Of a DNA stretch of 64,000 nucleotides, positions 43,875 through 51,163 are shown one piece after another. A program made the translations under genes and the position numbers. Location of the stretch: contig NZ_JAERQZ010000001.1 of the NCBI RefSeq assembly GCF_016735515.1, forward strand, positions 3,770,746-3,834,745, given 5' to 3'. The stretch is from Piscinibacter sp. HJYY11 (GTDB lineage: Bacteria > Pseudomonadota > Gammaproteobacteria > Burkholderiales > Burkholderiaceae_C). The notes beneath the pieces were generated by a model. The model was not told the DNA's origin. It searched no databases and saw only the letters and a program-made list of their open reading frames with translations. Numbering within the stretch: the first letter of the stretch is position 1; each line of letters begins with the position of its first letter.

Positions 43875-44672
43875 TCAACCACCCTCGTCGAGATCGATGT
43901 GCTGGTCCATGTCGAGCGCGGGCTGATCGACGCGCGGCGTGCCCACCACGCGCGCCGGCACGCCGACCACCGTCTTGTGCGGCGGCACGTCGTCGAGCAC
44001 CACACTGCCGGCGCCGACCTTGGCGCCGTCGCCAATGCGGATGTTGCCCAGCACCTTGGCACCGGCGCTCAGCAGCACGCCGCGGCCGATCTTGGGGTGG
44101 CGGTCGCCCGTCTCCTTGCCGGTGCCGCCGAGCGTCACGCCTTGAAGGATGGAGACGTTGTCGCCGACGACCGCGGTCTCGCCGATCACGACGCCGGTGC
44201 CGTGGTCGATGAAGACGCCGCCGCCGACCGCGGCTGCGGGGTGGATGTCGACCGCGAACACTTCGGAGGCGCGCCCCTGCAGGCACTGCGCGAGCGCCTT
44301 GCGTTGGCGCCCCCAGTACCAGTGCGCGATGCGGTGCGCCTGCAGCGCATGGAAGCCCTTGTGGTTGAGGAAGGGGTTGACGCTCGAGCCGGCCGCGGGG
44401 TCGCGGGCAGCGATGGCCGCCAGGTCGGCGCGCGTCAGTTGCCCGATCTGTGGCTCGGCCCGCAGCGCCTCCTGCGCGACGCTGCGCAGCGTGTCCGCCG
44501 GGAGCTCGGCCGAGGCCAGCTTGCGGGCCAGCAGCTCCGCCAGCGCGGCGTCGAGCGAGGGATGGTCGAGGATGAAAGTGCGCAGCACGGCCGCGAGCAC
44601 CGGCTCGGCGGTGGCGAGCTGCGATGCATCGTCGCGCAGCGCGTGCCAGAGGGTGTCGGCCGGCGCGCCCAT
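43875..44672 (-). CDS. cysE: Serine O-acetyltransferase
   Basis: 265 residues. N-terminal helical SATase domain (TFILDHPSLDAALAELLARK; SSVNPFLNHKGFHALQAHR) followed by the left-handed beta-helix with catalytic DIHPAA, DHGTGVVIGE and the cysteine-feedback region. It makes O-acetylserine for cysteine synthesis. Standard length. It precedes nothing on its strand but is preceded 3 bp upstream by apaG, so apaG-cysE look co-transcribed. Confidence 0.95.
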   Translation of the reverse strand: MGAPADTLWHALRDDASQLATAEPVLAAVLRTFILDHPSLDAALAELLARKLASAELPADTLRSVAQEALRAEPQIGQLTRADLAAIAARDPAAGSSVNPFLNHKGFHALQAHRIAHWYWGRQRKALAQCLQGRASEVFAVDIHPAAAVGGGVFIDHGTGVVIGETAVVGDNVSILQGVTLGGTGKETGDRHPKIGRGVLLSAGAKVLGNIRIGDGAKVGAGSVVLDDVPPHKTVVGVPARVVGTPRVDQPALDMDQHIDLDEGG

Positions 44673-44675
44673 GTC

Positions 44676-45050
44676 TCAGTGCAGGGCGGACGGGACGGAC
44701 AGCGAGAACTCGGGCACCACTGCGTCAAAGGGCCGCGCGTCCTCGGTCATGCAGAAGAAGGTGCCGCGCATGCTGCCCTGCGGCGTGTGGATGCGCGTCC
44801 AGCTGGTGTACTCGAAGCGCTCGCCGGGCTTCAAAAGCGGCTGCTGGCCGACGACCGCTAGGCCGCGCACTTCCTCGACGTGGCCGCGCGCATCGGTGAT
44901 CACCCAGTGGCGTGCCACGAGCTGCGCGGTGATGTCGCCGGTGTTGACGATCTGGATGGTGTACGCATAGGCATGCACGCCTTGCTCGGGGTCTGCCTGT
45001 TCGGGCAGGGGGCGCACGCTGACGCTGCAGGTGAATTCGGGCTTGGCCAT
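44676..45050 (-). CDS. apaG: ApaG domain protein
   Basis: 124 residues, the standard length. ApaG fold motifs: [27 protein letters not shown]-type loop ([20 protein letters not shown]) and GSMRGTFFC. ApaG has been linked to Co2+/Mg2+ homeostasis in enterobacteria; the molecular activity is unresolved. Divergent from rpe across 35 bp, an arrangement common in Burkholderiales. Confidence 0.95.
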   Translation of the reverse strand: MAKPEFTCSVSVRPLPEQADPEQGVHAYAYTIQIVNTGDITAQLVARHWVITDARGHVEEVRGLAVVGQQPLLKPGERFEYTSWTRIHTPQGSMRGTFFCMTEDARPFDAVVPEFSLSVPSALH

Positions 45051-45085
45051 CGTTCGATTCTAGGGAGGCTCCTAGAATCCTTCGC

Positions 45086-45775
45086 ATGAGCACGCCCTCC
45101 TACCGCATCGCCCCCAGCATCCTCTCCGCCGACTTCGCCCGCCTGGGTGAGGAAGTGCGCAACGTCATCGCAGCGGGTGCGGATTGGATCCACTTCGATG
45201 TGATGGACAACCACTACGTGCCCAACCTGACCTTCGGGCCGATGATCTGCGAGGCACTGCGCAAGCACTCCGCGCGTGCCGATGGAACCCCGGTGCCGAT
45301 CGACGTGCACCTGATGGTGCAGCCGGTCGACGCGCTCGCGCAGGCTGTCTGCAAGGCTGGCGCCGATCTCGTGAGCTTTCACCCCGACGCCAGCACGCAC
45401 GTGGACCGCACGTTGCAGCTGATCAAGGCCGAAGGCAAGCAGGCGGGGCTGGTCTTCAACCCGGCCCAGCCGCTCGACGTGCTGGAGTGGGTGATCGACA
45501 AGGTCGACCTCATCCTCATCATGAGCGTGAACCCCGGCTTCGGCGGGCAGAGCTTCATCCCGAGTGCGCTCAAGAAGATCGAGCAGGCGCGCAAGCTCAT
45601 CGAGAAGAGCGGCCGCGACATCCGGCTGGAAGTCGATGGCGGCATCAAGGTCGACAACATCCGCCAGGTGGCCGATGCGGGTGCCGACACCTTCGTTGCG
45701 GGCAGCGCGATCTTCGGCAAGACAGACTACAAAGGCGTGATCGACGCGATGCGCACGCAGCTCTCCGCGGCATGA
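45086..45775 (+). CDS. rpe: Ribulose-phosphate 3-epimerase
   Basis: 229 residues. TIM-barrel with metal ligands in [36 protein letters not shown] and VDGGIK, all intact. Interconverts ribulose-5-P and xylulose-5-P. In related genomes rpe is normally followed by gph and trp genes. Here the downstream sequence is a genome-typical repeat and then a Tn7-like module, so the element probably inserted in the rpe-gph interval. Confidence 0.96.
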   Translation: MSTPSYRIAPSILSADFARLGEEVRNVIAAGADWIHFDVMDNHYVPNLTFGPMICEALRKHSARADGTPVPIDVHLMVQPVDALAQAVCKAGADLVSFHPDASTHVDRTLQLIKAEGKQAGLVFNPAQPLDVLEWVIDKVDLILIMSVNPGFGGQSFIPSALKKIEQARKLIEKSGRDIRLEVDGGIKVDNIRQVADAGADTFVAGSAIFGKTDYKGVIDAMRTQLSAA

Positions 45776-45784
45776 CGGGCCGCC

Positions 45785-45853
45785 GCGCCGGGCCGCCGCA
45801 AGCAAGGCCCGATCCCCTCGGGGAATCGCACGGCGTACTCGCCGTGCGAGGGG
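45785..45853 (+). repeat. Dispersed 69-bp intergenic repeat, copy 2
   Basis: Inverted counterpart of 2326-2394, starting GCGCCGGGCCGCC and ending GCGAGGGG. It includes a perfect 9-bp hairpin with a TACT loop (CGCACGGCG at 45827-45835, CGCCGTGCG at 45840-45848). It lies 9 bp after rpe and is probably its terminator and part of the pre-insertion chromosome. Confidence 0.65.
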
Positions 45854-45895
45854 AGTGGTGTAGACCAATAGAGTGTCCAGCCGTGCTCCCACGAC

Positions 45896-45903
45896 AGCGA
45901 CGT
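45896..45903 (+). other. Candidate left-end transposase-binding motif
   Basis: AGCGACGT here reappears in inverted orientation at the right side (ACGTCGCT at 55265-55272). Opposite orientation at the two sides is what TnsB sites would show, but an 8-bp match can arise by chance. The rest of 45854-46113 holds no gene I can support. Confidence 0.2.
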
Positions 45904-46113
45904 AACACACGCTCCCCAAAGGGGCATGATAGTTGTCGGTCGTGTGCCTCGACGTGCGCGCGCGGCCTGCAGGTACGTCAATAGAGATCCCAAGATCGGT
46001 AGCGCCGCTTTTTAGGCTGAGGCATTGGTGACCAAAACCGAAAAAATGCGCTGTTGAGCCGATTAGGGGCCTCCCTGGGCATTTGTCTCAGAGCGCTGCG
46101 CAGTGAGGTTGGG

Positions 46114-46142
46114 TTGCCTGCCCCAAGCTCGGCCGTTATAAC
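46114..46142 (+). promoter_or_regulatory. Sigma-70-type promoter for the tnsD-like gene
   Basis: TTGCCT (46114-46119), 17-bp spacer, TATAAC (46137-46142). Both hexamers are near consensus and the spacing is ideal. It lies about 95 bp before the tnsD-like ATG codons and drives toward them. Confidence 0.55.
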
Positions 46143-46246
46143 TAGACCAAGCAGTGCTGTGCGACTCGCTTAGAGCGTAGAACGAGGCGATTTGAATTCG
46201 CCGTGGCTTGCACCTAATGTGACTTTGAAGCAATCCATGCTCCAAA

Positions 46247-47965
46247 GTGCTCAAGACACCCTCGGTCGACCCATACTGGGCTCATACACCCTGCCTACCC
46301 GTGGGGGCGAATCTCTATACAGCGTCCATACTGGCCGCCCGAGGGAACTGCGCAAGTCCACTCCCCACTGCGAATGTTTTTTATGGGCGACCTACTGGAA
46401 CGCTAAACAGCTACGCGAACGGGGCGGCTTTTGTCAGCGAGCGGTACTTTCGGGGCGCATTGAGCGCGGAGGAGGTACTCGTTCGACATTCGCCCTTTGG
46501 CTACTACTCACTGGGCCTCAGCAACCGCGATCGTGAGTCTTGGTTAGGCCAACTCAGCAAGGGCGAGTTCGACGTCCATGACACAACGGCCCGAACGAAG
46601 TCGCGAGGGTTCAGCGAGCATTCCAAACGCTATCGCCGCGGCTTGGCTTGGTGTCCCATCTGTGCCGTCGCTGACGAGGATGAACGGGGTTTTGCATGCT
46701 GGTATTGGTGGCACCAATTCCCGTTCATGACTCACTGCCTTATCCACTTCGAGCCACTGGCGTACGCTTGTGCATCGTGTGGCTATGCGCTGGGGGACAG
46801 TCGAAGGTTTTACTTGCCGGGAGAACCTTGCAGGTTATGCGGTTCTCGCCAAGTGAGCAGGTTCTCCGACGCCATCAGCGAGCCCTGCGTCCAATTGCTG
46901 CGGGACGTTCATCGATGCTGCGTGGAGCAATGTCAAATCTTTCGTCCGCTTGCCTGGGAAGCGAAGCTACAAGCAGCGTGGGAGCAAGCGGGTGGCGTTG
47001 AGCAAGCAGTCGATGGCGCGATGCGGTGGCTCATCGAGAGATGGAATGTCGAGAAGATTGAAGACATTAGCGATGCGCTGCACACGAAGCTGACACCAAT
47101 GCACATCCGGTGTGCTGTGACGGCAAACCTTTGCGGGACGCCGTTGTTGTCGCAATTTTTGCTTTTTCCCGCCGTTGAACCTCTCGCGCCGAAGGTGGGG
47201 TTCGACGATGCCCCAGAACATCTTCGGCGGATCGCGGAAGACCGTGGTACGTCCATGCACACCATCGATCTATTACGGCAAGGACTTCCGGTAGAGGCTG
47301 TTCGCGCTGAGTCTGGCCTGCCGTCGGTGCACATGCGCAAGACGCTGCTTGAGCTTCGAAAAAATGGCGTGGCAAAGGCTCGCCCAAGACGCATTCGTTA
47401 TCCAAACTGTGTCCGGTACGTCGACGATGAGCAGCGCCGTGAGGTGTATGTGCGCCGACTTAAAGAGCAAGTCGCTGAACATCCCACTGCTTCTCGCGGA
47501 CAGATGTGGGACATGATGCCGGCGGCGATAGAGTGGTTGAAGAAGCACGACCGGGCGTTGCTGGATCAGTTACTTCCGCCCCGGGTTCGCCATGCCGCCG
47601 GCCATTGGAAGAATGCTGAAGTCAGCCCTGACAACATTGCGTTCGCGCGCAAGCGTCTGGTGGCGATCGCTGCAGTGTTCCGCTGCTCGACCCGAAAAGA
47701 GTTGAGTACTCGTGCTGCATCGCTTGTGAGTTGGCTTCGCAACCACGATGCAGCCTGGTTTGACACTCGCTTCCCCAGGCTGAGGCCCGTCGTGCTACGC
47801 CGCTCAGAAATCAGGGCGTCGTTTCGCTCGATCTTCATGGGGCAGACCGATGAATGCCCACTGATTGAATTCGGTTCCGACAGTCCTCAGTTGAAGTTCG
47901 CGACTGATTGGCTAAAGGCGCACGACACGGTGTGGCTCAATGAGCACAAGTCGACGTCACACTAG
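46247..47965 (+). CDS. tnsD: TniQ/TnsD-family target-selection protein (N-terminus probably frameshifted)
   Basis: 572 residues in the annotated frame. TniQ zinc-finger pattern: CPIC near residue 137, then MTHCLIHFEPL, CASC and CRLC. The C-terminal half carries three TnsD-type helical units with WLKKHDRALLD, WLRNHDAAWFD and WLKAHDTVWLN, thought to read target DNA. The canonical TniQ N-terminus (LPTRGGESLYSV) is in a different frame starting at ATG 46237, and joins this frame near 46325 if one base is removed. So the gene is either frameshifted or uses ATG 46247 with a divergent N-terminus. It lies next to rpe, as expected for a site-specific targeting protein. Confidence 0.82.
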   Translation: MLKTPSVDPYWAHTPCLPVGANLYTASILAARGNCASPLPTANVFYGRPTGTLNSYANGAAFVSERYFRGALSAEEVLVRHSPFGYYSLGLSNRDRESWLGQLSKGEFDVHDTTARTKSRGFSEHSKRYRRGLAWCPICAVADEDERGFACWYWWHQFPFMTHCLIHFEPLAYACASCGYALGDSRRFYLPGEPCRLCGSRQVSRFSDAISEPCVQLLRDVHRCCVEQCQIFRPLAWEAKLQAAWEQAGGVEQAVDGAMRWLIERWNVEKIEDISDALHTKLTPMHIRCAVTANLCGTPLLSQFLLFPAVEPLAPKVGFDDAPEHLRRIAEDRGTSMHTIDLLRQGLPVEAVRAESGLPSVHMRKTLLELRKNGVAKARPRRIRYPNCVRYVDDEQRREVYVRRLKEQVAEHPTASRGQMWDMMPAAIEWLKKHDRALLDQLLPPRVRHAAGHWKNAEVSPDNIAFARKRLVAIAAVFRCSTRKELSTRAASLVSWLRNHDAAWFDTRFPRLRPVVLRRSEIRASFRSIFMGQTDECPLIEFGSDSPQLKFATDWLKAHDTVWLNEHKSTSH

Positions 47966-49329
47966 GCCATGTCTCGGGTCGAACCGTCGTCGTCGCCGGC
48001 GACGACGTCCTGCAGGGCGAAGATTGACCGTTGCGCTGCGGCTCTTCCCGGTACGGATCTGAGCATCTGCTCCAGCAATTGGGGCACGTGCTTTCTCATC
48101 CACCGAAGATCTGAGTTGCATGCGAGCTCAATCTGATGGCGCCGAATATTGGGGCTCGCTGCGACTACCGCGGAGAGTTGCGCTACGCAATGCTCGAGGC
48201 GATCGTTTGTCGCCCGTTCTTGTCGTCTAGAGCGCAGTTCAGGCACATTGTCGAGCCACCTGAAGAGCGCTGAGCGAGGAAGCGCAAGCTGAGCAATGGC
48301 TTCTCCGTAGGTGTTGCACTCATCCATTGCATGATGGACGCTGGCTGGCGCCTCGCTCACCTGGCGCGGCCCATCGAACATTTCCAGTTGACCCGCGAGG
48401 ACGAGTCGCCCGTTCGCAGCGTCGCAGAAGGCAGCAACACAGTCCTCCGTCGACCGCCACTCCATTGCCGCCCAAAGCAGAGCCCAGCAAGCCGGGTAGT
48501 TGGTCTGTCTGCGCCAAAGTAGCGACGGCAGCCATTTGCCATCGGCTAGCGCCTCCAGTCCCCGGCCTACGGACCTGCAGAGCTCGGCCACCGGAGAGCC
48601 GGCGAACCAGGCCATCAATGCATCGTGACGCGTGCGCGAGGTGGTGTGAATGGTGCCCTGCTCGCGCAACCTGGAGAGGGACTCGCGCCGTAGCGCTGCG
48701 ATGTCGATGCTGGGTGAGGACAAGATGCCGCGTCCAATGGCCGCCAGCCTGACTGCGACGGTGTTCACGACAACGCTTGCCGTTGCTTCAGCGCCCACCT
48801 CCGCTGGCAGCTGCCACGTCTTCGTTCTGCGCGGAAGCATGCGAAGGGCGACGCCGTGGAGCGAGCAGATAAACGTGGTCGGACATTGGTGTTCAACGTG
48901 CCAGAAGGCACGACCCTCGCTTGCTTGGTCCCGCGCGACGCAGTCCATGCACAGCTTCAGGGGATGAGGAAGAACGCTGTTTCTAGGTTTGAGGCACAGG
49001 GCGAGCCGCCATCGGTCGCTGTCACGCGCGGCTAGCTCCGCCAGTCGCCGCTGGGCCTCGAGAGAGTGGAAGGGCCAGTAGTAGCCCCCCACCGTGTGTT
49101 GGCGGATTGCGTTGATGACCGTCGCCAGGTCGCTCTTGTTGACAAACGGCAGCCGGGCCAGCGCTGGAGGAAAGTCCGGCTGCCTTGCCGCATGCGCTCT
49201 CCCCAGCAGCTCTTCGGCCGTCCGCATGGAGTGCTGCGACACAGACGAGCGAAAAACAGCCGCGCACCAGCTGTATACCGTCTCGCCAGGAAGGATGCAT
49301 GAAGCCGCGATGGATGGGCTGGTGGCCAT
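47962..49329 (-). CDS. tniQ: TniQ-family transposition protein
   Basis: 455 residues. N-terminal TniQ signature ILPGETVYSWCAAVFR, zinc motif LCMDC with CSLHG about 30 residues later. The remainder is helical and lacks the tandem WL..HD units of the tnsD-like protein. TniQ bridges the TnsC ring to a target-recognising partner. It starts 8 bp after tnsC. Its stop codon (47962-47964) overlaps the stop of the converging tnsD-like gene, an unusually tight join. A second TniQ suggests two targeting routes or division of labour. Confidence 0.88.
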   Translation of the reverse strand: MATSPSIAASCILPGETVYSWCAAVFRSSVSQHSMRTAEELLGRAHAARQPDFPPALARLPFVNKSDLATVINAIRQHTVGGYYWPFHSLEAQRRLAELAARDSDRWRLALCLKPRNSVLPHPLKLCMDCVARDQASEGRAFWHVEHQCPTTFICSLHGVALRMLPRRTKTWQLPAEVGAEATASVVVNTVAVRLAAIGRGILSSPSIDIAALRRESLSRLREQGTIHTTSRTRHDALMAWFAGSPVAELCRSVGRGLEALADGKWLPSLLWRRQTNYPACWALLWAAMEWRSTEDCVAAFCDAANGRLVLAGQLEMFDGPRQVSEAPASVHHAMDECNTYGEAIAQLALPRSALFRWLDNVPELRSRRQERATNDRLEHCVAQLSAVVAASPNIRRHQIELACNSDLRWMRKHVPQLLEQMLRSVPGRAAAQRSIFALQDVVAGDDDGSTRDMA

Positions 49330-49337
49330 CTGGTGCC

Positions 49338-50822
49338 TTACGTTGCGGCCTTTGCGTTGCGACCGCGTTGCGCGAGGTCCTTCTTGTGCTGCTCGATCTT
49401 CGCGATGCTGTCCTGAAGCTCATTGACGTGATGAAGCGTGAGGCCCAGCGCTTCAGCGTCTTCTTTGGAGAGTCCTTGAATTTCCTTCAGCTTGTTGCGC
49501 GTGCGAGTGAGTTCGGCAGACACCCGCTGCTGCAGCTTCCTGAGCAGTTCCAGGACGGCTGAGCCGCTTGCGGCGTCGAGCTGAGCGACATCGTGCTTGG
49601 CGCGAAGACTCGGATTGCGCAGGCATTCTGTCGACGGCAGATCGAAATAGTGGTCCGAATTCGGGATTCCTTGTATCGCCTGACTGATGCTGGCAATCTT
49701 TTTCAGGCGTGGGGAATTGAGCGCTTCGTCATAGTCATCCTCCGATATCAAGCAAGGACTGCCACCTCTGCGTATCGCGGAGCGCATCACCTCACACCGA
49801 AGTGGCAAGAGGAAGCCTGGGATGCCCGCAGAGAAGTTGGTTTCAACTTCGCTGCGCCATGCGAGGTCAACCGCAAACCCGTCCACCAGCATGAACTCAT
49901 CAACACGAGGCACGAACTCTTTGGTCCACCAGGGGTCCGTTTGTTGGCCGGGCGTGAGCTCATGTACACCAGCAATGCTGAACCGCCGCATGACTTGGCT
50001 CAGGTTCATCATGTGATCAAAAGCCAGCGGATTTCCACACAACGCGACTGAGACCCCGAGGTTCATCAGGCTGAGGTAGAACAGGACAAATTGCAGGGCC
50101 CACTGGCTGTCGTTGAATGTCATCGACTGCTTCTCGTCGACGACCAGCAGTGCAACCCGATGATTGATCAGCGCTTTGCATACGGCGACCATCAGGATGT
50201 CGATGTTGACGGTCCTCTTGTGTTCTCCCGAGTAGTTGGTCCCGGCAACGCTGTCCAGTTCTTCCAGGATGCGGTGCAACAGGGCGCCTCTTGTTCCATT
50301 CGAAGGAAAGTCGACATAGAGGTAGGCGACCTGCCGCATGCCGTACCAGCCGTACTCTTCGCTGGCCGGGTGGTCCAACACCAGATGCTTGACCAAGACT
50401 TGAAGGCAGCGCTTGATCAGGCGTGTTTTCCCGCGCCCCGTGATGCCCGACACCAGCATCCCCGCACCATCCAAGCAGATCAACTGCCTCAACTGAAGAG
50501 TTGACCGTGCCGCACCGATGCGATTGGCATGAAGACGCGCTGCTCGTTGCAACGGGTTCATCAGGCTCAAAGATCGGCGCAGCAACTCCTGCACGCCCAT
50601 GAAGACTTCGAGGTTGGGCCCGCTGGGAATGAAAAGTTGCTCCGCGAACGGCAGAAGGGACTCGCGCTTCTGCAGCGGGATAGTCTTTAGATCTAGCGTC
50701 GACAGGGGGTTGTAGTTGAGAAGGGCTGGCACTTCCCCCAGTGTCACGAAGGGCCGGAGAACCCCAAATAACGGGTTGGGCCCGGTGAGCAGCGTCTCAG
50801 GGTGTTCCAGGCAATCGTTCAT
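49338..50822 (-). CDS. tnsC: TnsC-family AAA+ transposition regulator
   Basis: 494 residues from the ATG at 50820-50822, chosen because it overlaps the stop of the preceding small gene (ATGA); the frame extends 20 codons further. Walker A SGITGRGKTRLIKRC (residues 126-133 core), Walker B VALLVVDE (224-231) and sensor-like region NLGVSVALCGNPLAFDHM. In Tn7 the homologous ATPase polymerises on target DNA and activates TnsAB. The C-terminus is a coiled-coil (KLKEIQGLSKEDAEALGL). All key ATPase residues are present. Confidence 0.92.
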   Translation of the reverse strand: MNDCLEHPETLLTGPNPLFGVLRPFVTLGEVPALLNYNPLSTLDLKTIPLQKRESLLPFAEQLFIPSGPNLEVFMGVQELLRRSLSLMNPLQRAARLHANRIGAARSTLQLRQLICLDGAGMLVSGITGRGKTRLIKRCLQVLVKHLVLDHPASEEYGWYGMRQVAYLYVDFPSNGTRGALLHRILEELDSVAGTNYSGEHKRTVNIDILMVAVCKALINHRVALLVVDEKQSMTFNDSQWALQFVLFYLSLMNLGVSVALCGNPLAFDHMMNLSQVMRRFSIAGVHELTPGQQTDPWWTKEFVPRVDEFMLVDGFAVDLAWRSEVETNFSAGIPGFLLPLRCEVMRSAIRRGGSPCLISEDDYDEALNSPRLKKIASISQAIQGIPNSDHYFDLPSTECLRNPSLRAKHDVAQLDAASGSAVLELLRKLQQRVSAELTRTRNKLKEIQGLSKEDAEALGLTLHHVNELQDSIAKIEQHKKDLAQRGRNAKAAT

Positions 50823-51163
50823 GACTGCTCGCTGGCTGCCCCGCCAGCTGGACCCTTCACTGGCCCGGCAGCACTTGGCCACTCACATGACACTTTCCCC
50901 GCGTTGTATTCGATGATTATCTTTTTGCACTGCTCATCGAACTGAGCCGGCGTGAGCCAGCCTGACCGAGAAATTGACTCTGATCGGTGTCGGTTCAGGC
51001 AACCGGAATCTGCGAGCTGCAGCAGAAATAACCCAGGCACCAATCCAAGAAGCTCGCGCGTGGTGCTCGTTTGTAGGTAGTCGATTAAGGGGTTCGAGCC
51101 TGAGGCTAGGTCGTTGCCCTCCGAGCGAGGGCGTTGTCCGCCGATCGATGGCTTCTGTGTCAT
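50819..51163 (-). CDS. Unknown 114-residue protein encoded between tnsB and tnsC
   Basis: Starts on ATGA overlapping the tnsB stop (51160-51163) and ends on ATGA overlapping the tnsC start (50819-50822). This double coupling argues strongly for a real gene. Residues 24-55 look helical and hydrophobic (LIDYLQTSTTRELLGLVPGL), followed by WLTPAQFDEQCKKIIIEY and a Gly/Pro/Ala tail. No domain recognised. It may bridge TnsB and TnsC, or be a detached or accessory part of either. Canonical Tn7 has no gene at this position. Confidence 0.75.
   Translation of the reverse strand: MTQKPSIGGQRPRSEGNDLASGSNPLIDYLQTSTTRELLGLVPGLFLLQLADSGCLNRHRSESISRSGWLTPAQFDEQCKKIIIEYNAGKVSCEWPSAAGPVKGPAGGAASEQS

Noticed and set aside
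45776..46236. tRNA gene as attachment site
   Set aside because: No cloverleaf or TTCGA-type T-loop was found between rpe and tnsD.
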